Assembly (NCBI GenBank): GCA_015655115.1
Contig: JAATFQ010000175.1
Span: 1-64,000 of the forward strand
Reading direction: 5' to 3'
Source of the DNA: Sphingobacteriales bacterium
GTDB taxonomy: Bacteria > Bacteroidota > Bacteroidia > Sphingobacteriales > Sphingobacteriaceae
DNA length: 64,000 nt
Shown here: piece after piece, positions 1-9,531 of the stretch
Numbering within the stretch: position 1 is the first letter of the stretch
Layout of the letters: every line of letters starts with the position of its first letter
The notes under the pieces: generated by a model
Database searches by the model: none
Told to the model about the DNA's origin: nothing
What the model saw: only the letters and a program-made list of their open reading frames with translations
Program-made: the position numbers and the translations under genes

Positions 1-330
1 CAGCTGGTACTTAATCCAGATGTAACTACACGTTCAAGAGGGGTAATGGAGAAATGCTCAATGTGTATCCAGCGTATTCAGGCAGGTAAGTTAACTGCTA
101 AAATGGAGAAACGCCCATTGAAAGACGGAGATATTAAAATGGCATGTCAGGAAGCTTGTTCGGCTAATGCAATTATATTTGGCGACGGCAATGATCCTAA
201 CTCTGAAGTATCGAAAGCATTGCGTAGTGAGCGTACTTACTATGTACTTGAAGAAATCAATACTCAGCCAGGTATAGGTTACATGACTAAAATTAGAAAC
301 ACAGATTCATTACCAACAGTAGTAGCGTAA
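1..330 (+). CDS. actB: Alternative complex III subunit ActB, C-terminal fragment (partial)
   Basis: The reading frame is open from base 1, so this is the 3' end of a gene that starts outside the window; the ATG at 46 in the ORF track is internal. The fragment holds cysteine motifs of a 4Fe-4S ferredoxin-like domain (KCSMCIQR and [11 protein letters not shown]), as in the NrfC/PsrB-like C-terminal half of ActB. ActB carries the iron-sulfur clusters of alternative complex III, a quinol:electron acceptor oxidoreductase that replaces complex bc1 in many Bacteroidota. The identification rests mainly on the downstream actC-actD-actE-actF order. The large molybdopterin-like N-terminal half is not visible here. 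Confidence 0.88.
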   Translation, partial: QLVLNPDVTTRSRGVMEKCSMCIQRIQAGKLTAKMEKRPLKDGDIKMACQEACSANAIIFGDGNDPNSEVSKALRSERTYYVLEEINTQPGIGYMTKIRNTDSLPTVVA

Positions 331-354
331 GCTGATAATAAAGAAAATTACATT

Positions 355-1827
355 ATGTCAGGACATAACGAATCAATATTAAGAGAACCACTAATCACAG
401 GCAGTGATATCACGTATGCAAAAATTACGGATGATATTTTAATGCCGGTTGAGAACAAGCCTAACAGGGCATGGTGGATAGGTTTTATAGCTGCCCTTTG
501 CGGGGCTACCTTATGGCTTGTTGCTGTGAGTTATACTTTCTGGTTCGGTATCGGATCGTGGGGGCTGAACAAAACAGTAGGATGGGCATGGGACATTACC
601 GGCTTCGTATGGTGGGTAGGTATCGGTCACGCCGGAACGTTGATTTCAGCAGTACTCCTGCTCTTCCGCCAGAACTGGAGAAATTCCATTAACAGGTCTG
701 CAGAGGCGATGACGATCTTCGCCGTTATCTGTGCCGCCACATATGTAGTATCCCACATGGGGCGCCCATGGTTAGCTTACTGGGTATTGCCATTGCCCAA
801 TCAGTTCGGATCATTATGGGTGAACTTTAACTCGCCCCTGGTTTGGGATATGTTTGCAATCTCTACTTACTTCTCTGTATCCTTATTATTCTGGTATACA
901 GGTTTATTACCAGATATTGCTACCATCCGTGACCGTGCTACAGGCTTACGCCGCAAGATCTATACTATCTTCTCTTTCGGATGGAGTGGTAACGTTAAAA
1001 CATGGCAACGATTTGAGACAGTGTCCCTGATCCTTGCTGGTATCTCTACACCACTGGTACTTTCGGTACACACAATTGTATCAATGGACTTTGCAACTTC
1101 GGTTATCCCGGGATGGCACACTACAATTTTCCCTCCTTATTTTGTTGCCGGAGCGATTTTCTCTGGTTTTGCAATGGTACTGACCTTGTTGCTGGTTGCA
1201 CGTAAGGTATTGGGACTGGAAAACTATATCACTATGTTCCACATTGAGTCGATGAATAAGATCATCATCTTAACGGGATCTATTGTTGGTGTGGCTTATA
1301 TCACTGAGTTTTTCATCGCCTGGTATTCGGGTTCCGAATATGAACAATATGCATTTATCAACAGATCTACCGGTCCATACTGGTGGGCATACTGGATGAT
1401 GATGACATGTAACGTAATTTCTCCACAGTTGCTTTGGTTTAAGAAAATCCGTCTGAGCATTCCTGCAACATGGATCTTATCTATTGTAGTGAATATAGGT
1501 ATGTGGTTTGAGCGTTTTGTAATTATTGTGACTTCATTGCACCGTGATTACCTTCCTTCGAGCTGGGCGATGTTCTATCCTACGTGGGTAGATGTGAGTG
1601 TCTTTGTAGGCTCTATCGGTGTATTCTTTACTTTATTCCTGTTGTTCTTAAGGGTTCTGCCTTCTATTGCTATTGCAGAGGTGAAACTATTGCTTAAAAC
1701 ATCCAGCGAGCAGGCTAAGATGGCACAGATTAAAGACGGCCACCTTGATAAAGTTTACGTAAAAGAATACGTAGAGTCTTTAGAGAAATTTGATAGTGTT
1801 AAACAAGAAGAATACGCAAAAATATAA
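355..1827 (+). CDS. actC: Alternative complex III membrane subunit ActC (NrfD/PsrC family)
   Basis: A 490-residue polytopic membrane protein of the NrfD/PsrC type. After about 40 soluble N-terminal residues there is a series of hydrophobic helices, roughly ten, ending near residue 440, followed by a charged cytoplasmic tail. NrfD-like subunits bind the quinol and may contribute to proton translocation. The gene starts 24 bp after actB and is followed 2 bp later by actD, so it is co-transcribed with the rest of the complex. The length fits ActC of other Bacteroidota. Function is assigned from family features and gene order; individual quinol ligands were not checked. Confidence 0.9.
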   Translation: MSGHNESILREPLITGSDITYAKITDDILMPVENKPNRAWWIGFIAALCGATLWLVAVSYTFWFGIGSWGLNKTVGWAWDITGFVWWVGIGHAGTLISAVLLLFRQNWRNSINRSAEAMTIFAVICAATYVVSHMGRPWLAYWVLPLPNQFGSLWVNFNSPLVWDMFAISTYFSVSLLFWYTGLLPDIATIRDRATGLRRKIYTIFSFGWSGNVKTWQRFETVSLILAGISTPLVLSVHTIVSMDFATSVIPGWHTTIFPPYFVAGAIFSGFAMVLTLLLVARKVLGLENYITMFHIESMNKIIILTGSIVGVAYITEFFIAWYSGSEYEQYAFINRSTGPYWWAYWMMMTCNVISPQLLWFKKIRLSIPATWILSIVVNIGMWFERFVIIVTSLHRDYLPSSWAMFYPTWVDVSVFVGSIGVFFTLFLLFLRVLPSIAIAEVKLLLKTSSEQAKMAQIKDGHLDKVYVKEYVESLEKFDSVKQEEYAKI

Positions 1828-1829
1828 CA

Positions 1830-2366
1830 ATGAGTAATATCAAATATATTTTAGGCAGTTTTGGCGATCCGGACGAAATGATGCATGGCATTGAAAAGTT
1901 ACAGGAGAACAACATTAAGATCCATGATGTTTATACGCCTATGCCTATACACGGCATCGAAGCCAAATTAGGGATTAAGAGATCAAGACTGGATATCCTG
2001 GCATTTTTCTGCGGGATTACAGGTACAGTATCGGCGTTCGCATTGATATACCTGACTTCAGTTGTAGACTGGAGAAATAATATTGGTGGTAAGCCTGCAT
2101 TTGCATTACCGGATTTTATTCCGATTATGTTTGAGCTGACCATCTTGTTTACTGCATTTGGTTTGGTAGGTTCTTATTATGCATCGTCTCACCTCTTCCC
2201 TGGAAGAGCGCCGAGGGTGATGGACTTAAGGGCTACAGATGATAGATTTGTTATCGCTGTTGATGCACAGGAGAATGTGGACCACAGTAAAATTGATGGT
2301 TTGTTATTAGAAGCTGGTGCTATTGAAGTAAAGCACAATGAAAGGAAGTATATTAGCTATGAATAA
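1830..2366 (+). CDS. actD: Alternative complex III subunit ActD (DUF3341)
   Basis: A 178-residue protein with a soluble N-terminal domain beginning KYILGSFGDPDEM, then two membrane helices (about residues 50-75 and 95-118) separated by a short loop, and a soluble C-terminal tail. This is the architecture of DUF3341/ActD, a small membrane-anchoring subunit of alternative complex III with no cofactor. It lies between actC (2-bp gap) and actE, whose start codon overlaps the end of actD. Translational coupling within the operon is likely. Confidence 0.9.
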   Translation: MSNIKYILGSFGDPDEMMHGIEKLQENNIKIHDVYTPMPIHGIEAKLGIKRSRLDILAFFCGITGTVSAFALIYLTSVVDWRNNIGGKPAFALPDFIPIMFELTILFTAFGLVGSYYASSHLFPGRAPRVMDLRATDDRFVIAVDAQENVDHSKIDGLLLEAGAIEVKHNERKYISYE

Positions 2367-2943
2367 GAATAAAATAGTTGCAGCCTCATTTGTTGTTCTT
2401 GCCGCTGTTGCATCGCTGTCAGCATGTAGGAATAAAGAGAGCACAGGTTTAGAGTATGCACGTAATATGTATGATCCTATTGCTTATAATCCAGATCAGG
2501 CAAACAAGAATTTTGCAAATGGACAGACTGCACAGACGCCTCCGGCGAATACCAGTCCGGTAGGTTTTGTAAAGTATGAGTATGCAAATACTAAAGAAGG
2601 TTATGAAGCTGCGGGAGTTAGTTTAAAAAACCCTCTGGCTAAAACGCCTCAGAATATGTTATCAGGTAAACATTATTTTACTGTTTTCTGTAGCCCTTGT
2701 CATGGTGATAAAGGTGACGGTAAAGGCCACCTGGTTCAGATTGAAAAGTTTACAGGTGTTCCTGCTTATCATGGGGATGCAGCATCGTCACGTGGTGGTT
2801 TAATGAAAGACTTATCGGAAGGTAAGATCTACCATACCATTATGTACGGTTTAAATAACATGGGGTCGCACGCTTCACAACTTACTCCTGATCAAAGATG
2901 GAAAGTGGTGATGTATGTTCAACAATTACAACAAATACAATAG
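2359..2943 (+). CDS. actE: Alternative complex III monoheme cytochrome c lipoprotein ActE
   Basis: A mono-heme c-type cytochrome with one CxxCH motif (CSPCHGDKGDGKG) near the middle and a late Met (NNMGSHAS) that could be the sixth iron ligand. I place the start at the ATG at 2359 rather than the ORF-track 2338. From 2359 the protein begins MNKNKIVAASFVVLAAV and runs into a lipobox LSAC, giving a lipoprotein signal of normal length; the start overlaps the actD stop by 8 bases. The mature protein would be lipid-anchored and face the periplasm, passing electrons from the iron-sulfur subunit towards the oxidase. Length is about 194 residues. Confidence 0.9.
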   Translation: MNKNKIVAASFVVLAAVASLSACRNKESTGLEYARNMYDPIAYNPDQANKNFANGQTAQTPPANTSPVGFVKYEYANTKEGYEAAGVSLKNPLAKTPQNMLSGKHYFTVFCSPCHGDKGDGKGHLVQIEKFTGVPAYHGDAASSRGGLMKDLSEGKIYHTIMYGLNNMGSHASQLTPDQRWKVVMYVQQLQQIQ

Positions 2944-2957
2944 AAAAGCAGATATAA

Positions 2958-4175
2958 ATGGGAACTCACAATTATAATTTAACTGAGCAGTTTGAGTTTA
3001 CAGGAAAGGCGAAAACTTTAAGTATCATAGCTATCGTAATCGGTATTGCTAGTGTTGCTTATGGTTTTACTGATCATGAACTTCATGAGCGGACTTTTGC
3101 CAACCTGTTACTGATGGCATATTATTTTGCCTGTGTATGTATGTCGGGCGTTTTCTTCTTGGCTGTTCAATTTGTAGCACAGGCCGGATGGTCTGCTTCT
3201 ATACTTCGTGTACCACAGGCAATGGCTAAAACGCTGCCTATTGCAGTAGTCATCCTGATTGCCGTTATCGGTGCAGGCTTAGCTACGCATAATCTTTACC
3301 ACCACTGGCATGCCGAAGGACTGACTGATCCTAATTCGCCAAACTATGATAAACTGATCGACGGTAAATCTGCCTTTCTGAACGTTCCTTTCTTTATGGG
3401 GCGCCAGGTGATTTTCTTAGGGATATATTGCTTTTTCGCTTTATTGCTTTCTAAGTTATCAAATAATGAAGATTTAGAAGGTGGTTTAAACTCTTATACG
3501 AAGAGCTTTAAATATTCATGTATATTTTTAGTGATCTATGGTTTCACTACGCCCATATTTGCGTTTGATACAGTGATGTCGTTAGAAGCGCACTGGTTCT
3601 CTACTATGTTCGGCTGGTATAATTTCGCAGCAATGTGGGTGAGCAGCCTGGCTACGATGGCAATCATTATCATCCTTTTAAGAAAAGCGGGATACATGCA
3701 ATGGGTAAACAATAGCCACCTCCATAACCTGGGACAATTCATATTTGGTTTCTCTATATTCTGGACTTATGTATGGTTTGCACAATTTATGCTGATCTAT
3801 TATGCCAACATGCCTGAAGAAACTGTATATTTTTATAAAAGGTTCGAGTTCTATAAATTGTGGTTCTTCCTCAATTTAGTACTGAACTTCTTATCTCCGG
3901 TATTGTTATTGATGGACCGTGATAATAAAAGACAGGAAAATATCCTGCTGGCTGTATCGATAGTAGTATTGTGCGGTCACTGGGTAGATTATTACCAGAT
4001 GATTATGCCAGGTGCTGTAAATGACGGTACAAACGGATTTGGTATTCCTGAAATTGGAACAGCTATAGGTTTTGTAGGGTTGTTTACATTTACAGTATTG
4101 ACTGCATTGAGTAAGAAACCATTAATTGCAAAGAATCACCCTCTTTTATCAGAGAGTTTGAATCATCATTTGTAG
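2958..4175 (+). CDS. actF: Alternative complex III membrane subunit ActF
   Basis: A 405-residue polytopic membrane protein with about ten hydrophobic helices, the second NrfD-like/quinol-associated integral subunit of alternative complex III. It begins MGTHNYNLTEQFEFTGKAK and ends in a short hydrophilic tail. It follows actE by 14 bp and precedes the oxidase subunit II gene, as in other Bacteroidota where complex III and the terminal oxidase form a supercomplex. Its place as the last act gene before coxB agrees with this assignment. Confidence 0.88.
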   Translation: MGTHNYNLTEQFEFTGKAKTLSIIAIVIGIASVAYGFTDHELHERTFANLLLMAYYFACVCMSGVFFLAVQFVAQAGWSASILRVPQAMAKTLPIAVVILIAVIGAGLATHNLYHHWHAEGLTDPNSPNYDKLIDGKSAFLNVPFFMGRQVIFLGIYCFFALLLSKLSNNEDLEGGLNSYTKSFKYSCIFLVIYGFTTPIFAFDTVMSLEAHWFSTMFGWYNFAAMWVSSLATMAIIIILLRKAGYMQWVNNSHLHNLGQFIFGFSIFWTYVWFAQFMLIYYANMPEETVYFYKRFEFYKLWFFLNLVLNFLSPVLLLMDRDNKRQENILLAVSIVVLCGHWVDYYQMIMPGAVNDGTNGFGIPEIGTAIGFVGLFTFTVLTALSKKPLIAKNHPLLSESLNHHL

Positions 4176-4237
4176 TTTTGGGAATAGAGGGTTTATCAAT
4201 TAATATAGTAGAAGTACATCGTACTACTTTTAAGAAA

Positions 4238-5500
4238 ATGAGTTTAAGAAAATTTATAAGCAATAAGACGATAGCGGCCCTGGCAGTAATTGTTACTGTG
4301 TTTGCAAATACCAGCGCATTTGCACAAGAAGCTGCCGCGGGTGCTGCCACTGCGGCTGTCGCAAAACCTGTTGATATGTTTCCGATTTATAAATCGATAG
4401 CATTTTATGCCATGTTATTTTTACTGCTATGCTTATTTATAGCAATAGTAGGAAAAGCAATGAGGGTGTATGAATTGACACGTGAAGCCCAGGAAAAATC
4501 CGCTGGTATTAACTGGGATACTGTTAATGGTGTACTTTTTGTACTTTTCTTAATCGTTGGATTGTACGGTGTTTATTTTGAATATACTGTCCACGGACAT
4601 ATGATACTGCCGGATGCAGCGTCTGAACATGGTCAGAAAATTGACCAGATGTTCAATATCACGCTGATCCTGACTACGATAGTATTCATCGGTACACATA
4701 TTGTATTGTTCTCGTTTTCTTATTTTTATAAGCACTCAGGAAAAAGAAAAGCATATTACTACCCTCATAATAATGCGTTAGAGCGTATCTGGACTATTGT
4801 TCCTGCTTTAGTGCTTACCGTATTGGTACTGATGGGGTTCCTTACCTGGAGATCTATCTTCTTTAAAATTGAAGACCCTAATCATAAACCTTTGAGTATC
4901 GAAATTACTTCTCAGCAGTTTGCGTGGACAATCCGTTATCCTGGAGCTGATGGAGTGGTAGGTTTGAAAAACTATAAATTGATTACTGGTGTCAATGCCT
5001 TAGGAATGGATTTCAAGGATAAAAACAACCTTGATGATCAAACTGCTGATGAGCTGGTGATCCCTGTAAATAAGCCGGTGAGACTGATCTTAACGAGTAA
5101 AGATGTGCTGCACAGTTTCTATATGCCACATTTCAGGATCCAGCTGAATACAGTTCCGGGTATGACTTCATATTTTGAATTTACACCTACAATTACTACT
5201 GCAGATATGCAGACTAAAGTAAATGACCCAGCCTTTAAATTCCTTTTTTACTGTTCAAAAATTTGCGGATCTGGTCACTACAACATGCAAAAGGTGGTTA
5301 GAGTGGTTTCTCAGGCTGAGTATGATGCCTGGGTAATTAAACAACCTAAGATTATCAACAATGATTTGAGAAAGGCATTTAATTTACCAATAGTACCAGA
5401 AGCAGCAGCACCTGCGGCATCGGCACCAGCTGATAGCACCGCAAAACCTGCGAAAGATTCTGCTGCTGTAGCAATGAACAAACCGGCTTTAAAAAAATAA
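4238..5500 (+). CDS. coxB: Cytochrome c oxidase subunit II (CuA)
   Basis: I choose ATG 4238 over the TTG-initiated ORF at 4178 because it gives a clean signal peptide (MSLRKFISNKTI... ending near FAQ) and leaves a normal spacer after actF. The protein is about 420 residues: signal peptide, two membrane helices (about 50-75 and 100-125, a further hydrophobic stretch near 150), then a periplasmic cupredoxin domain. The CuA ligand set is visible: His292 in VLHSFYMPHF and C339-x3-C343-x3-H347-x2-M350 (CSKICGSGHYNM). There is no C-terminal heme c domain, so it is not caa3-type. An Ala/Pro/Lys-rich tail of about 35 residues ends the protein. Confidence 0.95.
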   Translation: MSLRKFISNKTIAALAVIVTVFANTSAFAQEAAAGAATAAVAKPVDMFPIYKSIAFYAMLFLLLCLFIAIVGKAMRVYELTREAQEKSAGINWDTVNGVLFVLFLIVGLYGVYFEYTVHGHMILPDAASEHGQKIDQMFNITLILTTIVFIGTHIVLFSFSYFYKHSGKRKAYYYPHNNALERIWTIVPALVLTVLVLMGFLTWRSIFFKIEDPNHKPLSIEITSQQFAWTIRYPGADGVVGLKNYKLITGVNALGMDFKDKNNLDDQTADELVIPVNKPVRLILTSKDVLHSFYMPHFRIQLNTVPGMTSYFEFTPTITTADMQTKVNDPAFKFLFYCSKICGSGHYNMQKVVRVVSQAEYDAWVIKQPKIINNDLRKAFNLPIVPEAAAPAASAPADSTAKPAKDSAAVAMNKPALKK

Positions 5501-5520
5501 TTATACTGGAATAGCGCATT

Positions 5521-7419
5521 ATGTCAACTATAACATTAAACGATACACATAACAACGATCACCATGACGGTCACGACCATGGTCATCACAAACAATCTTT
5601 TATAACTAAATACGTATTTAGCCAGGATCACAAAATGATCGCTAAACAGTTTTTGATAACTGGTATCGTTATGGCTGTTATTGCAATGGGATTGTCCATC
5701 TTATTCCGTATCCAACTGGCATGGCCAGATAAAAGCTTTCCTTTCCTGGAGACGTTTTTAGGGAAATGGGCTGAAGGCGGAAGGATTAAACCTGACTTTT
5801 ACCTCGCACTGGTTACTATACATGGTACCATAATGGTGTTCTTTGTACTGACGGCAGGACTGAGTGGTACTTTCAGTAATTTACTGATCCCTCTGCAATT
5901 GGGGGTAAGGGATATGGCATCGCCATTTATGAATATGCTGTCGTACTGGTTTTTCTTTACTGCATGTGTGATCATGATGGCTTCATTCTTTATTGAAACA
6001 GGGCCTGCAAGTGCAGGTTGGACGGTATATCCGCCTTTATCTGCATTGCCTAAAGCTATTCCCGGTTCAGGATTAGGGATGACGTTGTGGTTAGCAAGTA
6101 TGTTCATCTTTGTGGCCTCACAGTTAATGGGTGGTATCAATTATGTGAGTACAGTGCTGAACATGCGTACTAAAGGGATGGACCTCTGGAAAATGCCTTT
6201 AACAATCTGGGCTTTCTTCCTTACTGCTATATTGGGTATCTTATCTTTCCCTGTATTGGTGGCTGGTGTGGTACTGCTGATCTTTGACCGTAGTTTCGGT
6301 ACAAGTTTCTACTTGTCTGATATTGTTATGGGTACGCAGGTATTGCCTAATCAGGGTGGTTCTCCAATCTTATGGCAGCATTTATTCTGGTTCTTAGGTC
6401 ACCCTGAGGTATATATTGTAATCATGCCTGCTTTGGGTATCTCTTCTGAGGTGATTTCGGTAAATTCAAGAAAACCTATTTTCGGCTACCATGCGATGGT
6501 TTATTCATTGATTGGTATTACTATTTTATCATTTATTGTATGGGGTCACCATATGTTTGTAACGGGAATGAACCCGTTGCTGGGGGGGGTATTTATGATC
6601 ACGACGCTGATCATTGCTGTACCTTCTGCTGTAAAGACTTTCAATTATCTGGCTACGCTGTGGCGCGGTAATATCAGGTTTACACCTGCTATGTTGTGTG
6701 CTATCGGTATGGTTTCCTTTTTTATCTCTGGTGGTTTAACCGGTATATTTTTAGGTAATGCATCACTGGATATCAACTTACATGATACTTACTTTGTTGT
6801 TGCCCACTTCCACCTGGTGATGGGATCTGCAGCTATTTTCGGTATGCTGGCAGGTGTTTATCACTGGTATCCTAAAATGTTCGGAAGAATGATGAATGCT
6901 AAACTGGGTTACCTGCACTTCTGGGTTACTTTCATTTGTGCTTACCTGGTATTCTTCCCGCTACACTTCTTAGGTTTAGATGGTGTGCCACGCCGTTATT
7001 ATGCATTCACCGAGTTTGAGTTTATGCAGAAATGGGTTACTGTGAATATATTCGTTACCTGGTCTGCCATCGTTGCTGCTTTAGCACAGGTTGCCTTCCT
7101 GTTTAACTTCTTCTATTCTATATTCTTCGGTAAAAAAGCTACTCAGAATCCTTGGGAAGCAAATACTTTAGAATGGACTACCCCTGTTGAGCATATCCAT
7201 GGTAACTGGCCGGGAGAGATCCCAACAGTATACCGTTGGCCATATGACTACAGTAAGCCAGGTGCTGAAGAGGATTATATTCCTCAGACTGTCCCTTACT
7301 CACAGACTATGAGCTCTAACATGCCTCACGATTTTGAGGGCAATGCTGAATCTGAACGCATACAAAGGGAATGGGATGCGAAAAATAATCCTGATAAAGC
7401 TGATGTTCACTTTCATTAA
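5521..7419 (+). CDS. coxA: Cytochrome c oxidase subunit I
   Basis: The 632-residue catalytic subunit of an A-type heme-copper oxidase, with heme a, heme a3 and CuB in a bundle of about 12 or more helices. Visible landmarks are HPEVY at about residue 294 (CuB His and the cross-linked Tyr), WGHHMF (two CuB His) and HDTYFVVAHFH at 421-431 (His429 and His431 as heme ligands). The N-terminus is rich in histidine (HNNDHHDGHDHGHH). It follows coxB by 20 bp and is the last gene before a strong hairpin, so actB-coxA forms one transcription unit. Confidence 0.96.
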   Translation: MSTITLNDTHNNDHHDGHDHGHHKQSFITKYVFSQDHKMIAKQFLITGIVMAVIAMGLSILFRIQLAWPDKSFPFLETFLGKWAEGGRIKPDFYLALVTIHGTIMVFFVLTAGLSGTFSNLLIPLQLGVRDMASPFMNMLSYWFFFTACVIMMASFFIETGPASAGWTVYPPLSALPKAIPGSGLGMTLWLASMFIFVASQLMGGINYVSTVLNMRTKGMDLWKMPLTIWAFFLTAILGILSFPVLVAGVVLLIFDRSFGTSFYLSDIVMGTQVLPNQGGSPILWQHLFWFLGHPEVYIVIMPALGISSEVISVNSRKPIFGYHAMVYSLIGITILSFIVWGHHMFVTGMNPLLGGVFMITTLIIAVPSAVKTFNYLATLWRGNIRFTPAMLCAIGMVSFFISGGLTGIFLGNASLDINLHDTYFVVAHFHLVMGSAAIFGMLAGVYHWYPKMFGRMMNAKLGYLHFWVTFICAYLVFFPLHFLGLDGVPRRYYAFTEFEFMQKWVTVNIFVTWSAIVAALAQVAFLFNFFYSIFFGKKATQNPWEANTLEWTTPVEHIHGNWPGEIPTVYRWPYDYSKPGAEEDYIPQTVPYSQTMSSNMPHDFEGNAESERIQREWDAKNNPDKADVHFH

Positions 7420-7437
7420 TATCAATTTTTAAAATAT

Positions 7438-7484
7438 AAAATGAGGTTACAGACTAAGTACATACTTAGCCTGACCTCATTTTC
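7438..7484 (+). terminator. Hairpin terminator after coxA
   Basis: A stem of AAAATGAGGT pairing with ACCTCATTTT, continued inside by CAG/CTG and by CTAAGTA pairing with TACTTAG around a 2-nt loop, lies 18 bp after the coxA stop. It separates the act-cox structural genes from the heme A biosynthesis genes and is probably a rho-independent terminator or attenuator. Confidence 0.7.
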
Positions 7485-7539
7485 ATTAGTATCTCCCTGC
7501 TGTTTTTAAGCTGTATACTGGTGATGGCTTTTTACATAC

Positions 7540-8616
7540 ATGTCAATGGTTCCCAAATCTGAGAATAGATTTATCCGGTTAAACCTTATTACTATTATCA
7601 TTACGTTGGTACTTATCCTTGCAGGAGCAGTTGTACGTAGTACAGGTTCTGGTATGGGGTGTCCTGACTGGCCTAAATGTTTTGATCAGTATGTTCCACC
7701 GACGGATGTAGATCAGCTGCCAAAAGATTACAAAGAGAAGTATGTTGCTGGCAGGATTGCCAAGAATGAGCGCTTTGCTAAGCTGCTCGACAAGATGGGC
7801 AAGAGCAATCTGGCAGATAGTATCAGGCATGATCAGACGATTACTGTACCTGAAACATTTAATGTCGCTAAAACCTGGACGGAATATATCAACAGGCTGA
7901 CAGGTGCGGTTACAGGATTTTTATTGCTGGGGCTGATGATACTTTCCTTTGTGTATCGAAAAAAGGCAAAGAGGATCGTTGTACTGAGTTTCATCAATCT
8001 TATCGTCGTATTCTTCCAGGCATGGCTTGGATCGATTGTGGTCTCCACAAACCTGCTTGCATGGATAGTAACGGTCCACATGCTATTGGCCCTTGTGATA
8101 CTAGCCATATTGGTTTATACGTATTATTATAGCAGTAACCTGTACAAGCAGAATACGACTGTGATTGCCAATGTATTCTGGTTAAAACTTTTGATACTAC
8201 TGGCAATAGTGGTTAGTGTTGTGCAAATAACGCTGGGTACTGAAGTGAGGGAAGCTATAGATGCCGTTTCAAAGCAGCTGCTTTATGGGCAGCGTGATAC
8301 CTGGGTAGCTAAAATAGGGAGTATATTTTCTTATCACCGTGATATGGCAGTGGCCCTTGTTGTTGTTAACCTGTTTGTTTATCAGCTGGTGGCCGATAAA
8401 TTTGGAGGCAAAGCAACGGAGCTGAGATTAGGTAATTCTATTGCACTGGTATTACTTATACAGATTGCAAGTGGATTAATATTGTCTAACTTTGCACTGC
8501 CACCATTTTCACAAGTTATACATTTAGTGTTCTCAACCGTTCTATTTACGCTGCAGTTTTATCTCTTCCTGCTGGTATACAGGACTGACACTTATACAAA
8601 TATTAAAACAAATTAG
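7540..8616 (+). CDS. ctaA: Heme A synthase (COX15/CtaA family)
   Basis: A 358-residue membrane protein that oxidises the C8 methyl of heme O to the formyl group of heme A. The family hallmark GSGMGCPDWPKC is present just after the first helix, and NRLTGA follows near the second helix. About eight membrane helices can be seen. The gene precedes ctaB with a 2-bp gap, so heme O and heme A synthesis are coupled next to the oxidase that uses them. Translation may start at 7540 or at the second Met, two codons later. Confidence 0.93.
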   Translation: MSMVPKSENRFIRLNLITIIITLVLILAGAVVRSTGSGMGCPDWPKCFDQYVPPTDVDQLPKDYKEKYVAGRIAKNERFAKLLDKMGKSNLADSIRHDQTITVPETFNVAKTWTEYINRLTGAVTGFLLLGLMILSFVYRKKAKRIVVLSFINLIVVFFQAWLGSIVVSTNLLAWIVTVHMLLALVILAILVYTYYYSSNLYKQNTTVIANVFWLKLLILLAIVVSVVQITLGTEVREAIDAVSKQLLYGQRDTWVAKIGSIFSYHRDMAVALVVVNLFVYQLVADKFGGKATELRLGNSIALVLLIQIASGLILSNFALPPFSQVIHLVFSTVLFTLQFYLFLLVYRTDTYTNIKTN

Positions 8617-8618
8617 AA

Positions 8619-9524
8619 TTGAAGTTATTTTTCTCAGATTTATCTAAGCTCATCAAATTCCGCCTTACTTTCCTGGTGGATTTCTCAGCGTCAGTTACTT
8701 TTCTGATTGGATCAAGAATGCAGGTGGCCAGGGGCGAGATGCCTGCTATTGACTGGGGCAACTGGTGGATACTGGTAGCCGGGGGGTTTTTAGTTACTGC
8801 AGCAGCAAATTGTTTTAACGAGATTATTGAAAAAGACCTTGATAAATTAATGACGCGTACAAAGGACCGGCCAATGGCTGCCGGGAGAATGACTACAGGA
8901 CAGGGTCTGGTGATGGGTTTGGTAATGGGAATGTTGGGTACGTGGTTATTAGGTAAACTAAACCTGGAAACAGGTTTGTTGTCTGTGTTCTCCATTTTTA
9001 TATATGCCTTTATCTATACTCCATTGAAACGTAGGGCACCAATTCTGGCTGTGTTTATAGGTGCTATTGCAGGTGCTTTTCCGCCGTTAATCGGTTATTT
9101 GGCCGCGCTAGGGCATATCCGTCATTTCTTTCCTATCGACTATGAAATTGCGATTATATTGTTCCTTATACAATTTGCATGGCAGTTCCCACATTTCTGG
9201 TCTATTGCATGGGTACTGGATGATGATTATAAACTGGCGGGCTTCAGGTTTTTGCCAACAAAGAAGAGAGATAAAGGGAGTGCGATCGTAATTTTTGTGA
9301 GTACACTGGTATTGATTGCCGTGAGTCTGCTGCCTACTATTTATGGTTTCGGAGGCTATTATATTGCTGGGGTCTCTATACTTGCCGGACTGATTTTTGC
9401 ATATCTGGCATTTAAATTGGTGGTGAAACTGGACATAGAAAGTGCACGCAGAGTGATGTTCTGTTCTTTCTTTTATATCCCACTGGTACAGTTGATTTTG
9501 TTATTTGATTTTATAGGTAAATAA
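8619..9524 (+). CDS. ctaB: Protoheme IX farnesyltransferase (heme O synthase)
   Basis: A 301-residue UbiA-family prenyltransferase that attaches farnesyl to heme B to give heme O. The Asp-rich region is visible as NCFNEIIEKDLDKLMTRTKDRP, with the second polar loop around YTPLKRR and a later DDDYKLAGFRFLP. Nine or so helices fill the rest. Translation starts at a TTG (8619) two bases after the ctaA stop; no in-frame ATG occurs before essential N-terminal sequence. Function in cytochrome oxidase assembly follows from its position. Confidence 0.94.
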   Translation: MKLFFSDLSKLIKFRLTFLVDFSASVTFLIGSRMQVARGEMPAIDWGNWWILVAGGFLVTAAANCFNEIIEKDLDKLMTRTKDRPMAAGRMTTGQGLVMGLVMGMLGTWLLGKLNLETGLLSVFSIFIYAFIYTPLKRRAPILAVFIGAIAGAFPPLIGYLAALGHIRHFFPIDYEIAIILFLIQFAWQFPHFWSIAWVLDDDYKLAGFRFLPTKKRDKGSAIVIFVSTLVLIAVSLLPTIYGFGGYYIAGVSILAGLIFAYLAFKLVVKLDIESARRVMFCSFFYIPLVQLILLFDFIGK

Positions 9525-9531
9525 GGTTTAT

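Noticed and set aside
4178-4237. Extended TTG start of coxB
   Set aside because: The 20 extra residues precede a clean signal peptide that starts at ATG 4238.
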